A stretch of DNA of 64,000 nucleotides, from assembly GCA_022846075.1 (NCBI GenBank), contig AP025582.1:2046001-2110000 (forward strand), given 5' to 3'. The notes below the pieces were generated by a model. That model made no database searches and was not told the origin of the DNA. It was given only the letters and a program-made list of their open reading frames with translations. Shown piece after piece: positions 1 to 7,781 of this stretch. The DNA is from Oscillospiraceae bacterium. GTDB lineage: Bacteria > Bacillota > Clostridia > Oscillospirales > Oscillospiraceae. Position 1 is the first letter of the stretch; every line of letters begins with the position of its first letter. A program made the translations under genes and the position numbers.

Positions 1-777
1 CATGGGCAGGCCCCCGGCGATGCCCTTGGCGAAGGTCACCGCGTCGGGCAGGATGCCGTACTGCTGGAAACAAAACAGCGTTCCCGTCCGGCCCACGCCG
101 GTCTGCACCTCGTCCACCAGCAGCAGCCAGTCCCGCTCGGCGCAGAGGACGGCCAGGTCGTGGACGAAGGCCTTGTCCATGGGGAATACGCCCCCCTCCC
201 CCTGCACCAGTTCCAGCATCACGGCGCACACGTCGTGGCCCGCCACCTCCGAGATGCCGTCCATGGTGGGCTCGGCGTAGCGGAAGCCGTCGGTGAAGGG
301 GAAAAAGTAGTTGTGGAACACGTCCTGGCCCGTGGCGGCCAGGGTGGTCACCGTCCGGCCGTGGAAGGAGTTTTTCAGAGTCAGGATGGTCCCCCGCCCC
401 TTGCCATATTTGTCGAAGGAGTACTTCCGGGCCAGCTTGATGGCTCCCTCGTTGCTCTCGGCCCCGGAGTTGCCGAAGAAGGCCCCCGCCATGCCGGAGC
501 GTTGGCAAAGCGTCTCGGCCAGTCGGGCATAGGGCTGGTTATAAAAGAGGTTGGAGATGTGCCCCAGCTTCAAGGCCTGGTCGGTGATGGCTTTGGCCCA
601 GCGCTCGTTTCCGTAGCCCACTGAGGCGGTGCCGATGCCGGCGGTGAAGTCGACGTACTCCTTCCCCGCCAGGTCCCACAGCCTGGCGCCCTTGCCGTGG
701 TCGATGTCCACGTCGAAACGCCCGTAGGTCTGAAGCGTGTATTGATGGTCCAGCTTGACCAGTTCCTCATGGGTCAT
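1..777 (-). CDS. argD: Acetylornithine aminotransferase (ArgD), C-terminal part outside window
   Basis: PLP enzyme of arginine synthesis that transaminates N-acetylglutamate semialdehyde to N-acetylornithine in the cytoplasm. The 259 residues present read from ATG at 777 to the window edge without a stop. The fold-type I aminotransferase pattern is clear: a GNSGAESNEGAIKLARK stretch near residue 105, then LLVDEVQTGVGRTG, and the cofactor lysine K251 in TFAKGIAGGLP. It lies 15 bases after argB as the last visible gene of the argGHCJBD operon. The start is preceded by GAGAGGTG. About 130 residues of a usual 390 are missing only because the window ends. Confidence 0.95.
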   Translation of the reverse strand, partial: MTHEELVKLDHQYTLQTYGRFDVDIDHGKGARLWDLAGKEYVDFTAGIGTASVGYGNERWAKAITDQALKLGHISNLFYNQPYARLAETLCQRSGMAGAFFGNSGAESNEGAIKLARKYSFDKYGKGRGTILTLKNSFHGRTVTTLAATGQDVFHNYFFPFTDGFRYAEPTMDGISEVAGHDVCAVMLELVQGEGGVFPMDKAFVHDLAVLCAERDWLLLVDEVQTGVGRTGTLFCFQQYGILPDAVTFAKGIAGGLPM

Positions 778-792
778 ATCTGTTCACCTCTC

Positions 793-1647
793 TCAAAGAA
801 TCATGGTGCCGATGCCCTTGTCGGAGAGCATCTCGATCAGAATGGAGTGGGGGATGCGGCCGTCCAGGATATGGGTGCGGGGCACCCCCTGGCGCACCGC
901 CTCCACACAGCAGTCCACCTTGGGGATCATCCCACCGGAGATGACCCCGTCCTTCACAAGGCCGGGGATCTCGTGGAGATGGGCCACGTGGATGAGGGTC
1001 TCCTCGTCGTGGGCGTCCCGCAGGAGGCCCCGCACGTCGGTGAGGAGGATAAGCTTTTCCGCGTGGAGGGCCACCGCCAGCTTGGCGGCGGCGGTGTCGG
1101 CGTTGATATTGTAGGCCGTCTCGGCGTCCACCCCCTGGGCCACGGTGGACACCACCGGGACGTAGCCGTTGCCCAGGCAGTCCTCCACCGGCTGGGGGTC
1201 CACCTGGACGATCTCCCCCACCAGGCCGTATTTCTCGTCCAGCTGCCTGGCCTGGAAGAGCCCGGCATCCATGCCGCACAGGCCCACGGCCCGGCCCCCC
1301 GTGCGGTTCAGGGTGGCCACCAGGTCCTTGTTCACCTTGCCGCAGAGGATCTGCTGGACAATATCCATGGTCTCGGCGTCGGTATAACGAAGACCGTCCA
1401 CGAATCGGGACTCCTTGCCGATCTTTTTCAGCATGGCGGAGATCTCCGGCCCGCCGCCGTGGACCACCACCACCCGGATGCCCACCAGGGACAGCAGGAT
1501 GATATCGGAGATGACGGCCTTTCGGAGGTCCTCGGAGATCATGGCGTTGCCGCCGTATTTGACTACGATGGTCTTGCCGTAAAACTTCTGGATATACGGA
1601 AGGGCCTCCGCCAGCACCTCGGCCCGCTCCACGTGGGTATAGGACAT
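793..1647 (-). CDS. argB: Acetylglutamate kinase (ArgB), arginine-sensitive type
   Basis: Phosphorylates N-acetylglutamate with ATP, the second step of arginine synthesis. The 284-aa chain has the amino-acid-kinase signatures VVKYGGNAM (catalytic Lys about residue 30) and VVVHGGGPEIS (about 65-75). I chose ATG at 1647 because GGAGG lies 8 bases upstream; a GTG at 1662 would contain that ribosome site. The N-terminal helix (AEVLAEALPYI then FYGKT) is the extension found in arginine-inhibited kinases. In an operon using recycling ArgJ, this kinase is normally the feedback-controlled step; that regulation is inferred from family knowledge. Confidence 0.96.
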   Translation of the reverse strand: MSYTHVERAEVLAEALPYIQKFYGKTIVVKYGGNAMISEDLRKAVISDIILLSLVGIRVVVVHGGGPEISAMLKKIGKESRFVDGLRYTDAETMDIVQQILCGKVNKDLVATLNRTGGRAVGLCGMDAGLFQARQLDEKYGLVGEIVQVDPQPVEDCLGNGYVPVVSTVAQGVDAETAYNINADTAAAKLAVALHAEKLILLTDVRGLLRDAHDEETLIHVAHLHEIPGLVKDGVISGGMIPKVDCCVEAVRQGVPRTHILDGRIPHSILIEMLSDKGIGTMIL

Positions 1648-1671
1648 ATTCAAAACCTCCACGCCCCCGGC

Positions 1672-1690
1672 GGGCGGATAATATCCGCCC
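1672..1690. repeat. Intergenic palindrome, copy 1
   Basis: GGGCGGATA, a single A, then TATCCGCCC form a perfect 9+1+9 inverted repeat followed by CCTAC, in the argJ-argB gap. The same 19-mer with the same CCTAC tail recurs at 43522-43540. This makes it a dispersed intergenic element, not an arg-specific control site. There is no T run after it, so it is unlikely to terminate transcription within the operon. Confidence 0.7.
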
Positions 1691-1724
1691 CTACTGGGCG
1701 GTCGCTTTCATGTGAGACGGACCT

Positions 1725-2990
1725 TTAGGTCCGGTAATCCCCGTTGATTTTCACGTAGTCGTAGGTGAGGTCGCAGCCCCAGCAGGAGACGGTGTGGTCC
1801 CCCTCGTGGAGGTCCACCAAAATCTCCACGTCGTCCCGGCTGAGGATGGCCTTGGCCCGGTCCTCGTCGAAGTCCACCCCGGCGCCGTCCTTGCACACCA
1901 GGATGTCCCCCAGGTCGGAGGCGAAGCGCACGTCCACGTACTCCGGGCGGAAGGGGGCCTTGGAGTAGCCCATGGCGCACAGGACCCGGCCCCAGTTGGC
2001 GTCGGCGCCGAACATGGCCGCCTTGACAAGAGACGAGCCCACCACCGCCTTGGCAAGGCGCTCGGCCACCTCCTCGCCGCGGGCGTCCTTCACGGTGCAG
2101 GTCACCAGCCGGGTGGCCCCCTCGCCGTCGGCGGCGATGTGCTTGGCCATATACTCGCACACCGCGTGGAGAGCCTGGGCGAAGAGGGTGTAGTTGTCGT
2201 CCTTCCACTCGATGAGGGGGTTTTCCGCCATGCCGTTGGCCAGGACCACGCACATGTCGTTGGTGGAGGTGTCCCCATCCACCGTCACCCGGTTGAAGGT
2301 GCGGGGGACGATGGCGTGGAGGGCGTCCTGGAGCATTTCCTGGGTAATGGCGCAGTCGGTGGTGATGAAGCAGAGCATGGTGCCCATGTTGGGGTGGATC
2401 ATGCCCGAGCCCTTGGCGATGGCCCCGATGATCACCGTCCTGCCGCCGATGGTGAGGCTGACGGCGTACTCCTTCTTCTCCGTGTCGGTGGTCATGATGG
2501 CGTGGGCCGCGTCGTCGGAGCCGCCCTCCTTTTTGAGCTGCTCCGCCAGCACCGGCACCCCCTTCTCGATAGCGGCGATGTTCAAGGTCTGGCCGATGAC
2601 CCCGGTGGAGGCCACCACGAAGTCGGAGGGCTTCAGGCCGGTGGCCTTGGCCGCCGCCTCGCACATCCTTTTGGCGTTCTCGTGGCCCTCCGGGGCGCAG
2701 GCGTTGGCGTTGCCCGAGTTGGCGATGACGCCCCGGCACACACCGTCCTCCAGGTGTTCCATGGTAATGTAAAGGGGGGCCGCTTTCACCCGGTTGAGGG
2801 TGTAGGTGGCCGCCGCCACGCACTCCTTTTCCGAGAGGATCATGGCCAGGTCCTTCTTCCCCGACAGGTAGTCGGCCATGGAGGCGACCACCGGCTGGTT
2901 GCCGTCGGCCAAACCCTGTTTCACCCCGCAGCGGACGCCGCCGGCGGTAAAGCCCTTCGCGGCGGTGACGCCGCCTGAAACCTGCTTCAT
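1725..2990 (-). CDS. argJ: Glutamate N-acetyltransferase / ornithine acetyltransferase (ArgJ)
   Basis: Moves the acetyl group from N-acetylornithine to glutamate, making the acetylated pathway cyclic; some family members also use acetyl-CoA. The 421-aa length is normal. The self-cleavage region reads AKGSGMIHPNMGTML, with the presumed nucleophile T204. Most relatives have NMAT here, so the residue before the nucleophile is Gly instead of Ala. The start ATG at 2990 follows GGGTGG by 8 bases. It lies between argC (43 bases upstream) and argB (77 bases downstream). Whether it is mono- or bifunctional cannot be read from the sequence. Confidence 0.95.
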   Translation of the reverse strand: MKQVSGGVTAAKGFTAGGVRCGVKQGLADGNQPVVASMADYLSGKKDLAMILSEKECVAAATYTLNRVKAAPLYITMEHLEDGVCRGVIANSGNANACAPEGHENAKRMCEAAAKATGLKPSDFVVASTGVIGQTLNIAAIEKGVPVLAEQLKKEGGSDDAAHAIMTTDTEKKEYAVSLTIGGRTVIIGAIAKGSGMIHPNMGTMLCFITTDCAITQEMLQDALHAIVPRTFNRVTVDGDTSTNDMCVVLANGMAENPLIEWKDDNYTLFAQALHAVCEYMAKHIAADGEGATRLVTCTVKDARGEEVAERLAKAVVGSSLVKAAMFGADANWGRVLCAMGYSKAPFRPEYVDVRFASDLGDILVCKDGAGVDFDEDRAKAILSRDDVEILVDLHEGDHTVSCWGCDLTYDYVKINGDYRT

Positions 2991-3022
2991 TCTTCATCCA
3001 CCCTTTTATAAAAGTTCTTTGC

Positions 3023-3046
3023 CCAGCTTTCGTTCAGGAAAGCTGG
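3023..3046 (-). other. Hairpin at the argC-argJ junction
   Basis: CCAGCTTTC (3023-3031) pairs perfectly with GAAAGCTGG (3038-3046), and the loop contains the argC stop codon. No T run follows on the minus strand, so it looks like an RNA stability or processing hairpin within the operon, not a terminator. Confidence 0.5.
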
Positions 3047-3975
3047 AGACCCGCCGTCTCGGGGAGGCCCAGCATCAGGTTCATGTTCTGCACCGCCGCG
3101 CCGGAGGCCCCCTTGCCCAAGTTGTCGAACCGAGCGGTGATGATGGTCTGGTCGTGGTTGCCCGACACCGTCAGCTCCAGTTTGTCCGTCCCGGCGAAGG
3201 TGTTGGCCGCCAGGGTGTCACCCGCCTCGTTGAAGGGGGCCACTGTCACCAGCTTTTCCCCGGCGTAGTAGGCGTACAGGATGAGCCGCAGCTCCTCCGC
3301 CGTGGGCTGGCCCTTCAGGTAGCGGTTATAGAGCATCACCGTGGTGGACATGCCCTTGTAGTAGTCGTCCACCACCGGGCAGAAGATAGGGGGCATTTCC
3401 AGCCCGGCCACCGCCTTCATTTCCGGCAGATGCTTGTGCTGAAGCGTGGTTCCGTACAGTCTCGGGCTGTAAAGTTCTTCGCCTTTCTCCCCAGCCTCGT
3501 ACTGGGCAATCATCTTCTTGCCGCCGCCGGAGTATCCGGTGAGGGAAAAACAGGTCAGAGGGTAGTCGGGAGGCAGGACCCGCATCCGCACCAGAGGGGC
3601 CGCCGCCGCCAGAAAGCCGGTGGCGTGACAGCCGGGGTTGGCCACCCTGGAGGCCTGGGCCACAGCCATCCGCTGGCCGTGCAGCTCGGGGAATCCGTAG
3701 ACCCAGCCGGGGGCCGTGCGGTGGGCGGTGGAGGCGTCGATGATCTTGGTGTGCCCATTGTCCGCCAGCTCCGCGGCCTCTTTGGCGGCGTCATCAGGAA
3801 GGCAGAAAAACACCAGGTCGGCGGCGTCCATAATGGCCTTCCGCTCTGTCAAGCCTTTACGCTTGTCAGACGGGATGGTCAACAGTTCGATGTCGTTCCG
3901 CTGGGCCAGCCGGTCATGGATCTGAAGGCCGGTAGTCCCCTCCTGGCCGTCAATGAAAACCTTTGGCTTGCTCAT
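3034..3975 (-). CDS. argC: N-acetyl-gamma-glutamyl-phosphate reductase (ArgC), short type
   Basis: NADPH-dependent reductase producing N-acetylglutamate semialdehyde, third step of arginine synthesis. At 313 aa it is the compact ArgC form, starting PKVFIDGQEGTTGLQIHDRL with a shortened nucleotide-binding region, unlike the 340-360 aa common form. The catalytic cysteine is C116 in VANPGCHATGF. Its ATG overlaps the argH stop (ATGA, 3972-3975), so the two are translationally coupled. Gene order and the intact active site make the call secure. Confidence 0.95.
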   Translation of the reverse strand: MSKPKVFIDGQEGTTGLQIHDRLAQRNDIELLTIPSDKRKGLTERKAIMDAADLVFFCLPDDAAKEAAELADNGHTKIIDASTAHRTAPGWVYGFPELHGQRMAVAQASRVANPGCHATGFLAAAAPLVRMRVLPPDYPLTCFSLTGYSGGGKKMIAQYEAGEKGEELYSPRLYGTTLQHKHLPEMKAVAGLEMPPIFCPVVDDYYKGMSTTVMLYNRYLKGQPTAEELRLILYAYYAGEKLVTVAPFNEAGDTLAANTFAGTDKLELTVSGNHDQTIITARFDNLGKGASGAAVQNMNLMLGLPETAGLQLS

Positions 3976-5354
3976 TTCCCCCGCTCCTTCAAAAAGTCCT
4001 TGATGTGGTCGATCTGGGCCTGGACAGCGTCCGGGGCGGGACCGCCGTAGACCTTGCGGCCGCCCACGCAGGTCTTGAGCTCCAAGGCCTGGTACACGTC
4101 GGTGTCGAAGAGGGCGGAGACCGAGCGGAAGTCCTTGAGGGGCAGGGTGTCCAGGGTCTCCCCCGTCCGCAGGCACATGTGCACCAGACGGCCCACGATC
4201 ATGTACGCCTCCCGGAAGGGCAGGCCCTTTTTGACGAGGTAGTCGGCGCAGTCGGTGGCGTTGATGAAGCCGCCGGAGGCCGCCCTGCGCATGTTGTCCC
4301 GGCGGACGGTGAGGGTGTCCAGCATGGCGGTGAAGACGGGCAGGCACATCTCCACCGTGTCGATGGCGTCGAAGACCGGCTCCTTGTCCTCCTGCATGTC
4401 CTTGTTGTAGGCCAGGGGGAGGCCCTTCATCACCGTCAGAAGGGTGATGAGGGAGCCGTAGACCCGGCCCGTCTTGCCCCGGACCAGCTCGGCCACGTCG
4501 GGATTCTTCTTCTGGGGCATGATGGAGGAGCCGGTGGAGTAGGCGTCGTCCAGCTCCACGAATTTGAACTCCCAGGAGCACCACAAAATCAGCTCCTCGG
4601 AGAAGCGGGAGAGGTGCATCATGAGGATGGAGCAGGCGGAGAGGAACTCCAGGGCGAAGTCCCGGTCGGACACCGAGTCCAGGGAGTTTTCCGTGGGCTT
4701 GCGGAAGCCCAGCGCCTGGGCGGTCTGGAAGCGGTCCACGGGGTAGGTAGAGGTGGCCAGGGCGCCCGCCCCCAGGGGGCACTCGTCCATCCGCTCCAAA
4801 CAGTCCTCCAGGCGGGTCACGTCCCGGCGAAGCATGTTGGCGTAGGCCATCATGTAGTGGGCCAGGGTGGTGGGCTGGGCCCGCTGGAGGTGGGTGTAGC
4901 CGGGCATCACCGCGTCCAGGGTCTCTTCGGCCTTCTTCACCAGGACCCCCTCCAGGGCCAGGATCATGTCGATGATCTTGGGTATCTCCTTTTTCACGTA
5001 GAGGCGGAAATCCACCGCCACCTGGTCGTTGCGGCTGCGGGCGGTGTGGAGGCGCTTGCCCGTGTCCCCGATGCGGGAGGTGAGCTCGGCCTCGATGTTC
5101 ATGTGGATGTCCTCGTTGTCCAGGGAGAACTCCACCTGCCCGGCCTCGATATCGGCCAGGATGGCTTGGAGTCCGGCGATGATTTTTTCCGCCTCGTGGG
5201 GCTCGATGATACCCTGTTTGCCCAGCATGGCGGCGTGGGCCATGGAGCCGGCGATGTCCTCCTGGTAGAGCCGGGCGTCGAAGGTGATGGAGGAGTTGAA
5301 GTCGTTGACCAGGGTGTCGGTCTCCTTCTGGAATCTGCCTGCCCAGAGTTTCAT
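3972..5354 (-). CDS. argH: Argininosuccinate lyase (ArgH)
   Basis: Splits argininosuccinate into arginine and fumarate, last step of the pathway. The 460-aa chain shows the fumarase/aspartase-superfamily signature GSSIMPQKKNP at residues 275-285 (mobile-loop serine S277) and the general-acid region GYTHLQ with H155. ATG at 5354 has AGGAG 7 bases upstream. It follows argG after a 63-base gap containing a strong hairpin, and overlaps argC by 4 bases. Length and motifs are typical. Confidence 0.97.
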   Translation of the reverse strand: MKLWAGRFQKETDTLVNDFNSSITFDARLYQEDIAGSMAHAAMLGKQGIIEPHEAEKIIAGLQAILADIEAGQVEFSLDNEDIHMNIEAELTSRIGDTGKRLHTARSRNDQVAVDFRLYVKKEIPKIIDMILALEGVLVKKAEETLDAVMPGYTHLQRAQPTTLAHYMMAYANMLRRDVTRLEDCLERMDECPLGAGALATSTYPVDRFQTAQALGFRKPTENSLDSVSDRDFALEFLSACSILMMHLSRFSEELILWCSWEFKFVELDDAYSTGSSIMPQKKNPDVAELVRGKTGRVYGSLITLLTVMKGLPLAYNKDMQEDKEPVFDAIDTVEMCLPVFTAMLDTLTVRRDNMRRAASGGFINATDCADYLVKKGLPFREAYMIVGRLVHMCLRTGETLDTLPLKDFRSVSALFDTDVYQALELKTCVGGRKVYGGPAPDAVQAQIDHIKDFLKERGK

Positions 5355-5378
5355 AGAATCGCTCCTTGATATGGGATA

Positions 5379-5401
5379 CGGGCCGGTCCCAGACCGGCCC
5401 G
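5379..5401 (-). other. Hairpin between argG and argH
   Basis: A perfect 10-bp stem (5379-5388 with 5392-5401, loop CCA) lies in the 63-base argG-argH gap. No T run follows in the minus direction. It may slow polymerase or protect the argG end of the message; it is not a classical terminator. Confidence 0.55.
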
Positions 5402-5417
5402 CCCCTTGTATTTGAAC

Positions 5418-6632
5418 TTACAGCTTGCCCTGCTCCCGCAGCGCCTGGACCTTCTCGGGCAGGCCCCAGAGGTTGATGAAGCCCTTGGAGTCGGTCTGGT
5501 CGTAGTCGCTCTCCTCGAAGGTGACGAGGTTTTCGGAGTAGAGGCTCTCCGGGGAGGTGACACCGGCGTTGATGATGTTGCCCTTGTAGAGCTTGAGCTT
5601 CACCGTGCCGGTGACGTGCTCCTGGGTGGCGTCGGCGAAGGCGGAGAGGGCCTCCCGCAGGGGGGAGAACCACTTGCCGTTGTAAACGAGGTCCGCGAAG
5701 TCCACCGCCAGCTTGCTCTTCATGTGGGCGGTGTCCTTGTCCACGGTGATCATCTCCAGCACCTCGTGGGCGTGGTAGAGGATGGTGCCGCCCGGGGTCT
5801 CGTAGACGCCCCGGTCCTTCATGCCCACCAGCCGGTTTTCCACGATGTCCAGAAGGCCGATGCCGTTGGCGCCGCCCAGGTCGTTGAGCTTGCGGATGAT
5901 GTCGCTGGCCTTCATCTTCTCCCCGTCCACGGCCACGGGCACGCCCTTGACGAAGTCGATAGTGACATAGGTAGGCTTGTCGGGGGCGGTGATGGGGCTG
6001 ACGCCCATCTCCAGGAAGCCCTCCTTCTCGTAGAGAGGCTCGTTGGCGGGGTCCTCCAGGTCCAGGCCCTCGTGGGAGAGGTGCCAGAGGTTCTTGTCCT
6101 TGGAGTAGTTGGTCTCCCGGGATATCTTCAGGGGGACGTTGTGGGCCTCGGCGTAGTCGATTTCCTCGTCCCGGCCCTTGATATCCCACTCCCGCCAGGG
6201 GGCGATGATGGTCATCTCGGGGGCAAAGCGCTTGATGGCCAGCTCGAAGCGGACCTGGTCGTTGCCCTTGCCGGTGCAGCCATGGCAGATGGCGTCGGCC
6301 CCCTCCTTCTTGGCGATCTCCACCAGCCGCTTGGCGATGATGGGCCGGGCGAAGGCGGTGCCCAGGAGGTACTGCTCGTATTTAGCCCCCATTTTCAGAG
6401 AGGGGATGATGACCTCATCCACCATCTCGTCGGTGAGGTCCTCGATGTACAGCTTGGAGGCGCCGGTCTTGATGGCCTTCTCCTCCAGCCCGTCCAGCTC
6501 GGTGCCCTGGCCCACGTCGCCGGAGACGGCGATGATTTCGGGGTTGTTGTAGTTCTCCTTCAGCCAGGGGATGATGATGGACGTATCCAGCCCGCCGGAA
6601 TAGGCGAGCACCACTTTTTTGATGTCAGCCAT
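5418..6632 (-). CDS. argG: Argininosuccinate synthase (ArgG)
   Basis: Joins citrulline and aspartate using ATP. The 404-aa protein begins [18 protein letters not shown], with the PP-loop AYSGGLDTS at residues 10-18. ATG at 6632 has GGAGG 8 bases upstream; longer in-frame starts to 6707 run into the promoter region and lack a ribosome site. It is the first gene of the six-gene arginine operon, downstream of ARG-box-like palindromes. No argF or carbamoyl-phosphate synthetase gene is present in the window; they may follow argD beyond the edge. Confidence 0.97.
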   Translation of the reverse strand: MADIKKVVLAYSGGLDTSIIIPWLKENYNNPEIIAVSGDVGQGTELDGLEEKAIKTGASKLYIEDLTDEMVDEVIIPSLKMGAKYEQYLLGTAFARPIIAKRLVEIAKKEGADAICHGCTGKGNDQVRFELAIKRFAPEMTIIAPWREWDIKGRDEEIDYAEAHNVPLKISRETNYSKDKNLWHLSHEGLDLEDPANEPLYEKEGFLEMGVSPITAPDKPTYVTIDFVKGVPVAVDGEKMKASDIIRKLNDLGGANGIGLLDIVENRLVGMKDRGVYETPGGTILYHAHEVLEMITVDKDTAHMKSKLAVDFADLVYNGKWFSPLREALSAFADATQEHVTGTVKLKLYKGNIINAGVTSPESLYSENLVTFEESDYDQTDSKGFINLWGLPEKVQALREQGKL

Positions 6633-6703
6633 GGAAAAGACCTCCGTTTTTTGATGTTGGAGACAGTTTACCACGGCGAAGCAAAAAAGGCAAGGGGTAA
6701 TTC

Positions 6704-6779
6704 GCATAATTATTCTAAGTAAACCGGATTTTTTTCAGCATATTTGAATATTATTCAAAATTATATGAATATTTATGAT
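6704..6779 (-). promoter_or_regulatory. ArgR operator cluster upstream of argG
   Basis: The best site is a perfect 8+1+8 palindrome, TTTGAATATTATTCAAA, at 6743-6759, which matches the ARG-box half-sites TGAAT / ATTCA. A degenerate box (TATGAATATTTATGAT) lies at 6764-6779 and another (GCATAATTATTCTAA) at 6704-6718. The region is AT-rich, unlike its surroundings, and must hold the argG promoter, although I find no convincing -35. Control by ArgR is inferred from the box and from argR at 49156-49608. Confidence 0.75.
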
Positions 6780-6791
6780 TATATACAGAAA

Positions 6792-6817
6792 GGCGGGCGG
6801 AGAAGCCTCCGCCCGCC
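6792..6817 (-). terminator. Terminator of the zinc-ribbon membrane gene
   Basis: A perfect 11-bp GC stem (6792-6802 with 6807-6817, loop AAGC) lies just after the gene ending at 6828, with a short T run on the minus strand. It separates that gene from the arginine operon. Confidence 0.7.
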
Positions 6818-6827
6818 CCAGCCATTT

Positions 6828-7526
6828 TCACATGTGGAACCTTCTCCGGGCCTCCTCCCGGAGGGAAGGCACCCGCCGGACGATGACCAGGGGGACGATG
6901 ATGGCGGCGCAGATGGCCAGCACCACCAGGGACCAAGTGGGCGACCACTCGTGGAACAAATAGCGGTCCGCGAAGAGCTCGATGAAGAAGCAGAAGGCCC
7001 CGATGGCCCCGATGAAGAGGGTGACGGTGGTCAGGATGGACCGGCCCCGGGCAAAGAGGCCCAAAAACAGCTCGATGGCACCGCCGGAGAGGATGATGGG
7101 CAGGGCCAGCCCCACATACCAGTCCAGGCCGTGGTTGGCCAGGGCGATGAGGAGCACGTAGATGGCGATGGCCGCCATGTCGATGACCAGACGCAGGAGG
7201 AGGTGGAGCTTCCGCTCCACCAGCGGGGGCACGAACCACAGCCACAGCATCACGGCGGCCCCGATGATATAGAGCGACCAAACGTGCTCCGCCCGCAGGA
7301 AGAGGTTCAGCACCCCGCAGGCCACCGAGATGGAGGCCAGGAGCACCGAGATGAGGAGGGCGGCCTCCCACCGGGACACCGGCTTCACCTCGCCCCGGTC
7401 CGTGGGGAAGGGCCTTGGGGAGACGGTATCCACCGGCTGGGCCGGGTCGTGGACAGGGGTCTGGCACAGGGGGCAGGCCCCGGCGGTGGGGTCCAGCTCC
7501 ACCCCGCAGTGGACACAGTATGACAT
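6828..7526 (-). CDS. Zinc-ribbon membrane protein, DUF6320-like
   Basis: 232 aa with an N-terminal zinc ribbon (C4, C7, C18, C21 in MSYCVHCG and ACPLCQ) on a short soluble segment to about residue 48. About six hydrophobic helices follow from residue 52 to 215, and a basic tail. The layout matches proteins called DUF6320; I recognise the overall pattern but the biochemical role is unknown. It lies downstream of the acyltransferase gene, separated only by the 240-bp structured repeat, with GGAGG 7-8 bases before the ATG. Same-strand proximity to the acyltransferase suggests a shared job, perhaps at the membrane; that is inference. Confidence 0.7.
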   Translation of the reverse strand: MSYCVHCGVELDPTAGACPLCQTPVHDPAQPVDTVSPRPFPTDRGEVKPVSRWEAALLISVLLASISVACGVLNLFLRAEHVWSLYIIGAAVMLWLWFVPPLVERKLHLLLRLVIDMAAIAIYVLLIALANHGLDWYVGLALPIILSGGAIELFLGLFARGRSILTTVTLFIGAIGAFCFFIELFADRYLFHEWSPTWSLVVLAICAAIIVPLVIVRRVPSLREEARRRFHM

Positions 7527-7541
7527 TGCCGTTCCTCCTTA

Positions 7542-7781
7542 AAGGGTCGGGGAGTAGAACCCCGTCCGGTTTTCAGGGGGCTGGCCTACCCCCAACTTCG
7601 TTATCATCCTTTGCAGACGCCCGGCCAGGCCCCTGAAAACTCCACAGGACCTTTTGTCGAGGATCGCTTGTTCACCAGAAGGCGGACGAGGCGGCCGGGC
7701 TGACGCCCTGCAACGAGGACAACGCACTGGTGAACAAGCGAGACCGGCAAAAGGCGGGCGGGGGTCTGCTCCCCGACCCTT
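7542..7781. repeat. 240-bp multi-hairpin element between two genes (MITE-like or structured RNA)
   Basis: The outer ends are inverted: 7542-7554 is the exact reverse complement of 7769-7781 (13 bp). Inside are two side-by-side hairpins. The first pairs 7569-7586 with 7623-7640 (18 bp, one mismatch). The second pairs 7665-7678 with 7727-7740 (14 bp, perfect), flanked by CCTTTTG / CAAAAGG at 7650-7656 and 7748-7754. The whole folds as a cloverleaf. One end contains the acyltransferase stop codon and the other stops just before the ribosome site of the zinc-ribbon gene. No believable coding frame is present. Confidence 0.7.

Noticed and set aside
5379-5401. Terminator between argG and argH
   Set aside because: Strong stem but no T run on the minus strand, and the genes belong to one pathway; listed as a hairpin only.
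3034-6189. A 1051-codon minus-strand frame apparently fusing argC with upstream sequence
   Set aside because: Only the last part is argC in frame; the rest is an out-of-frame reading of argH and argG. The ATG at 3975 overlapping the argH stop is the real start.
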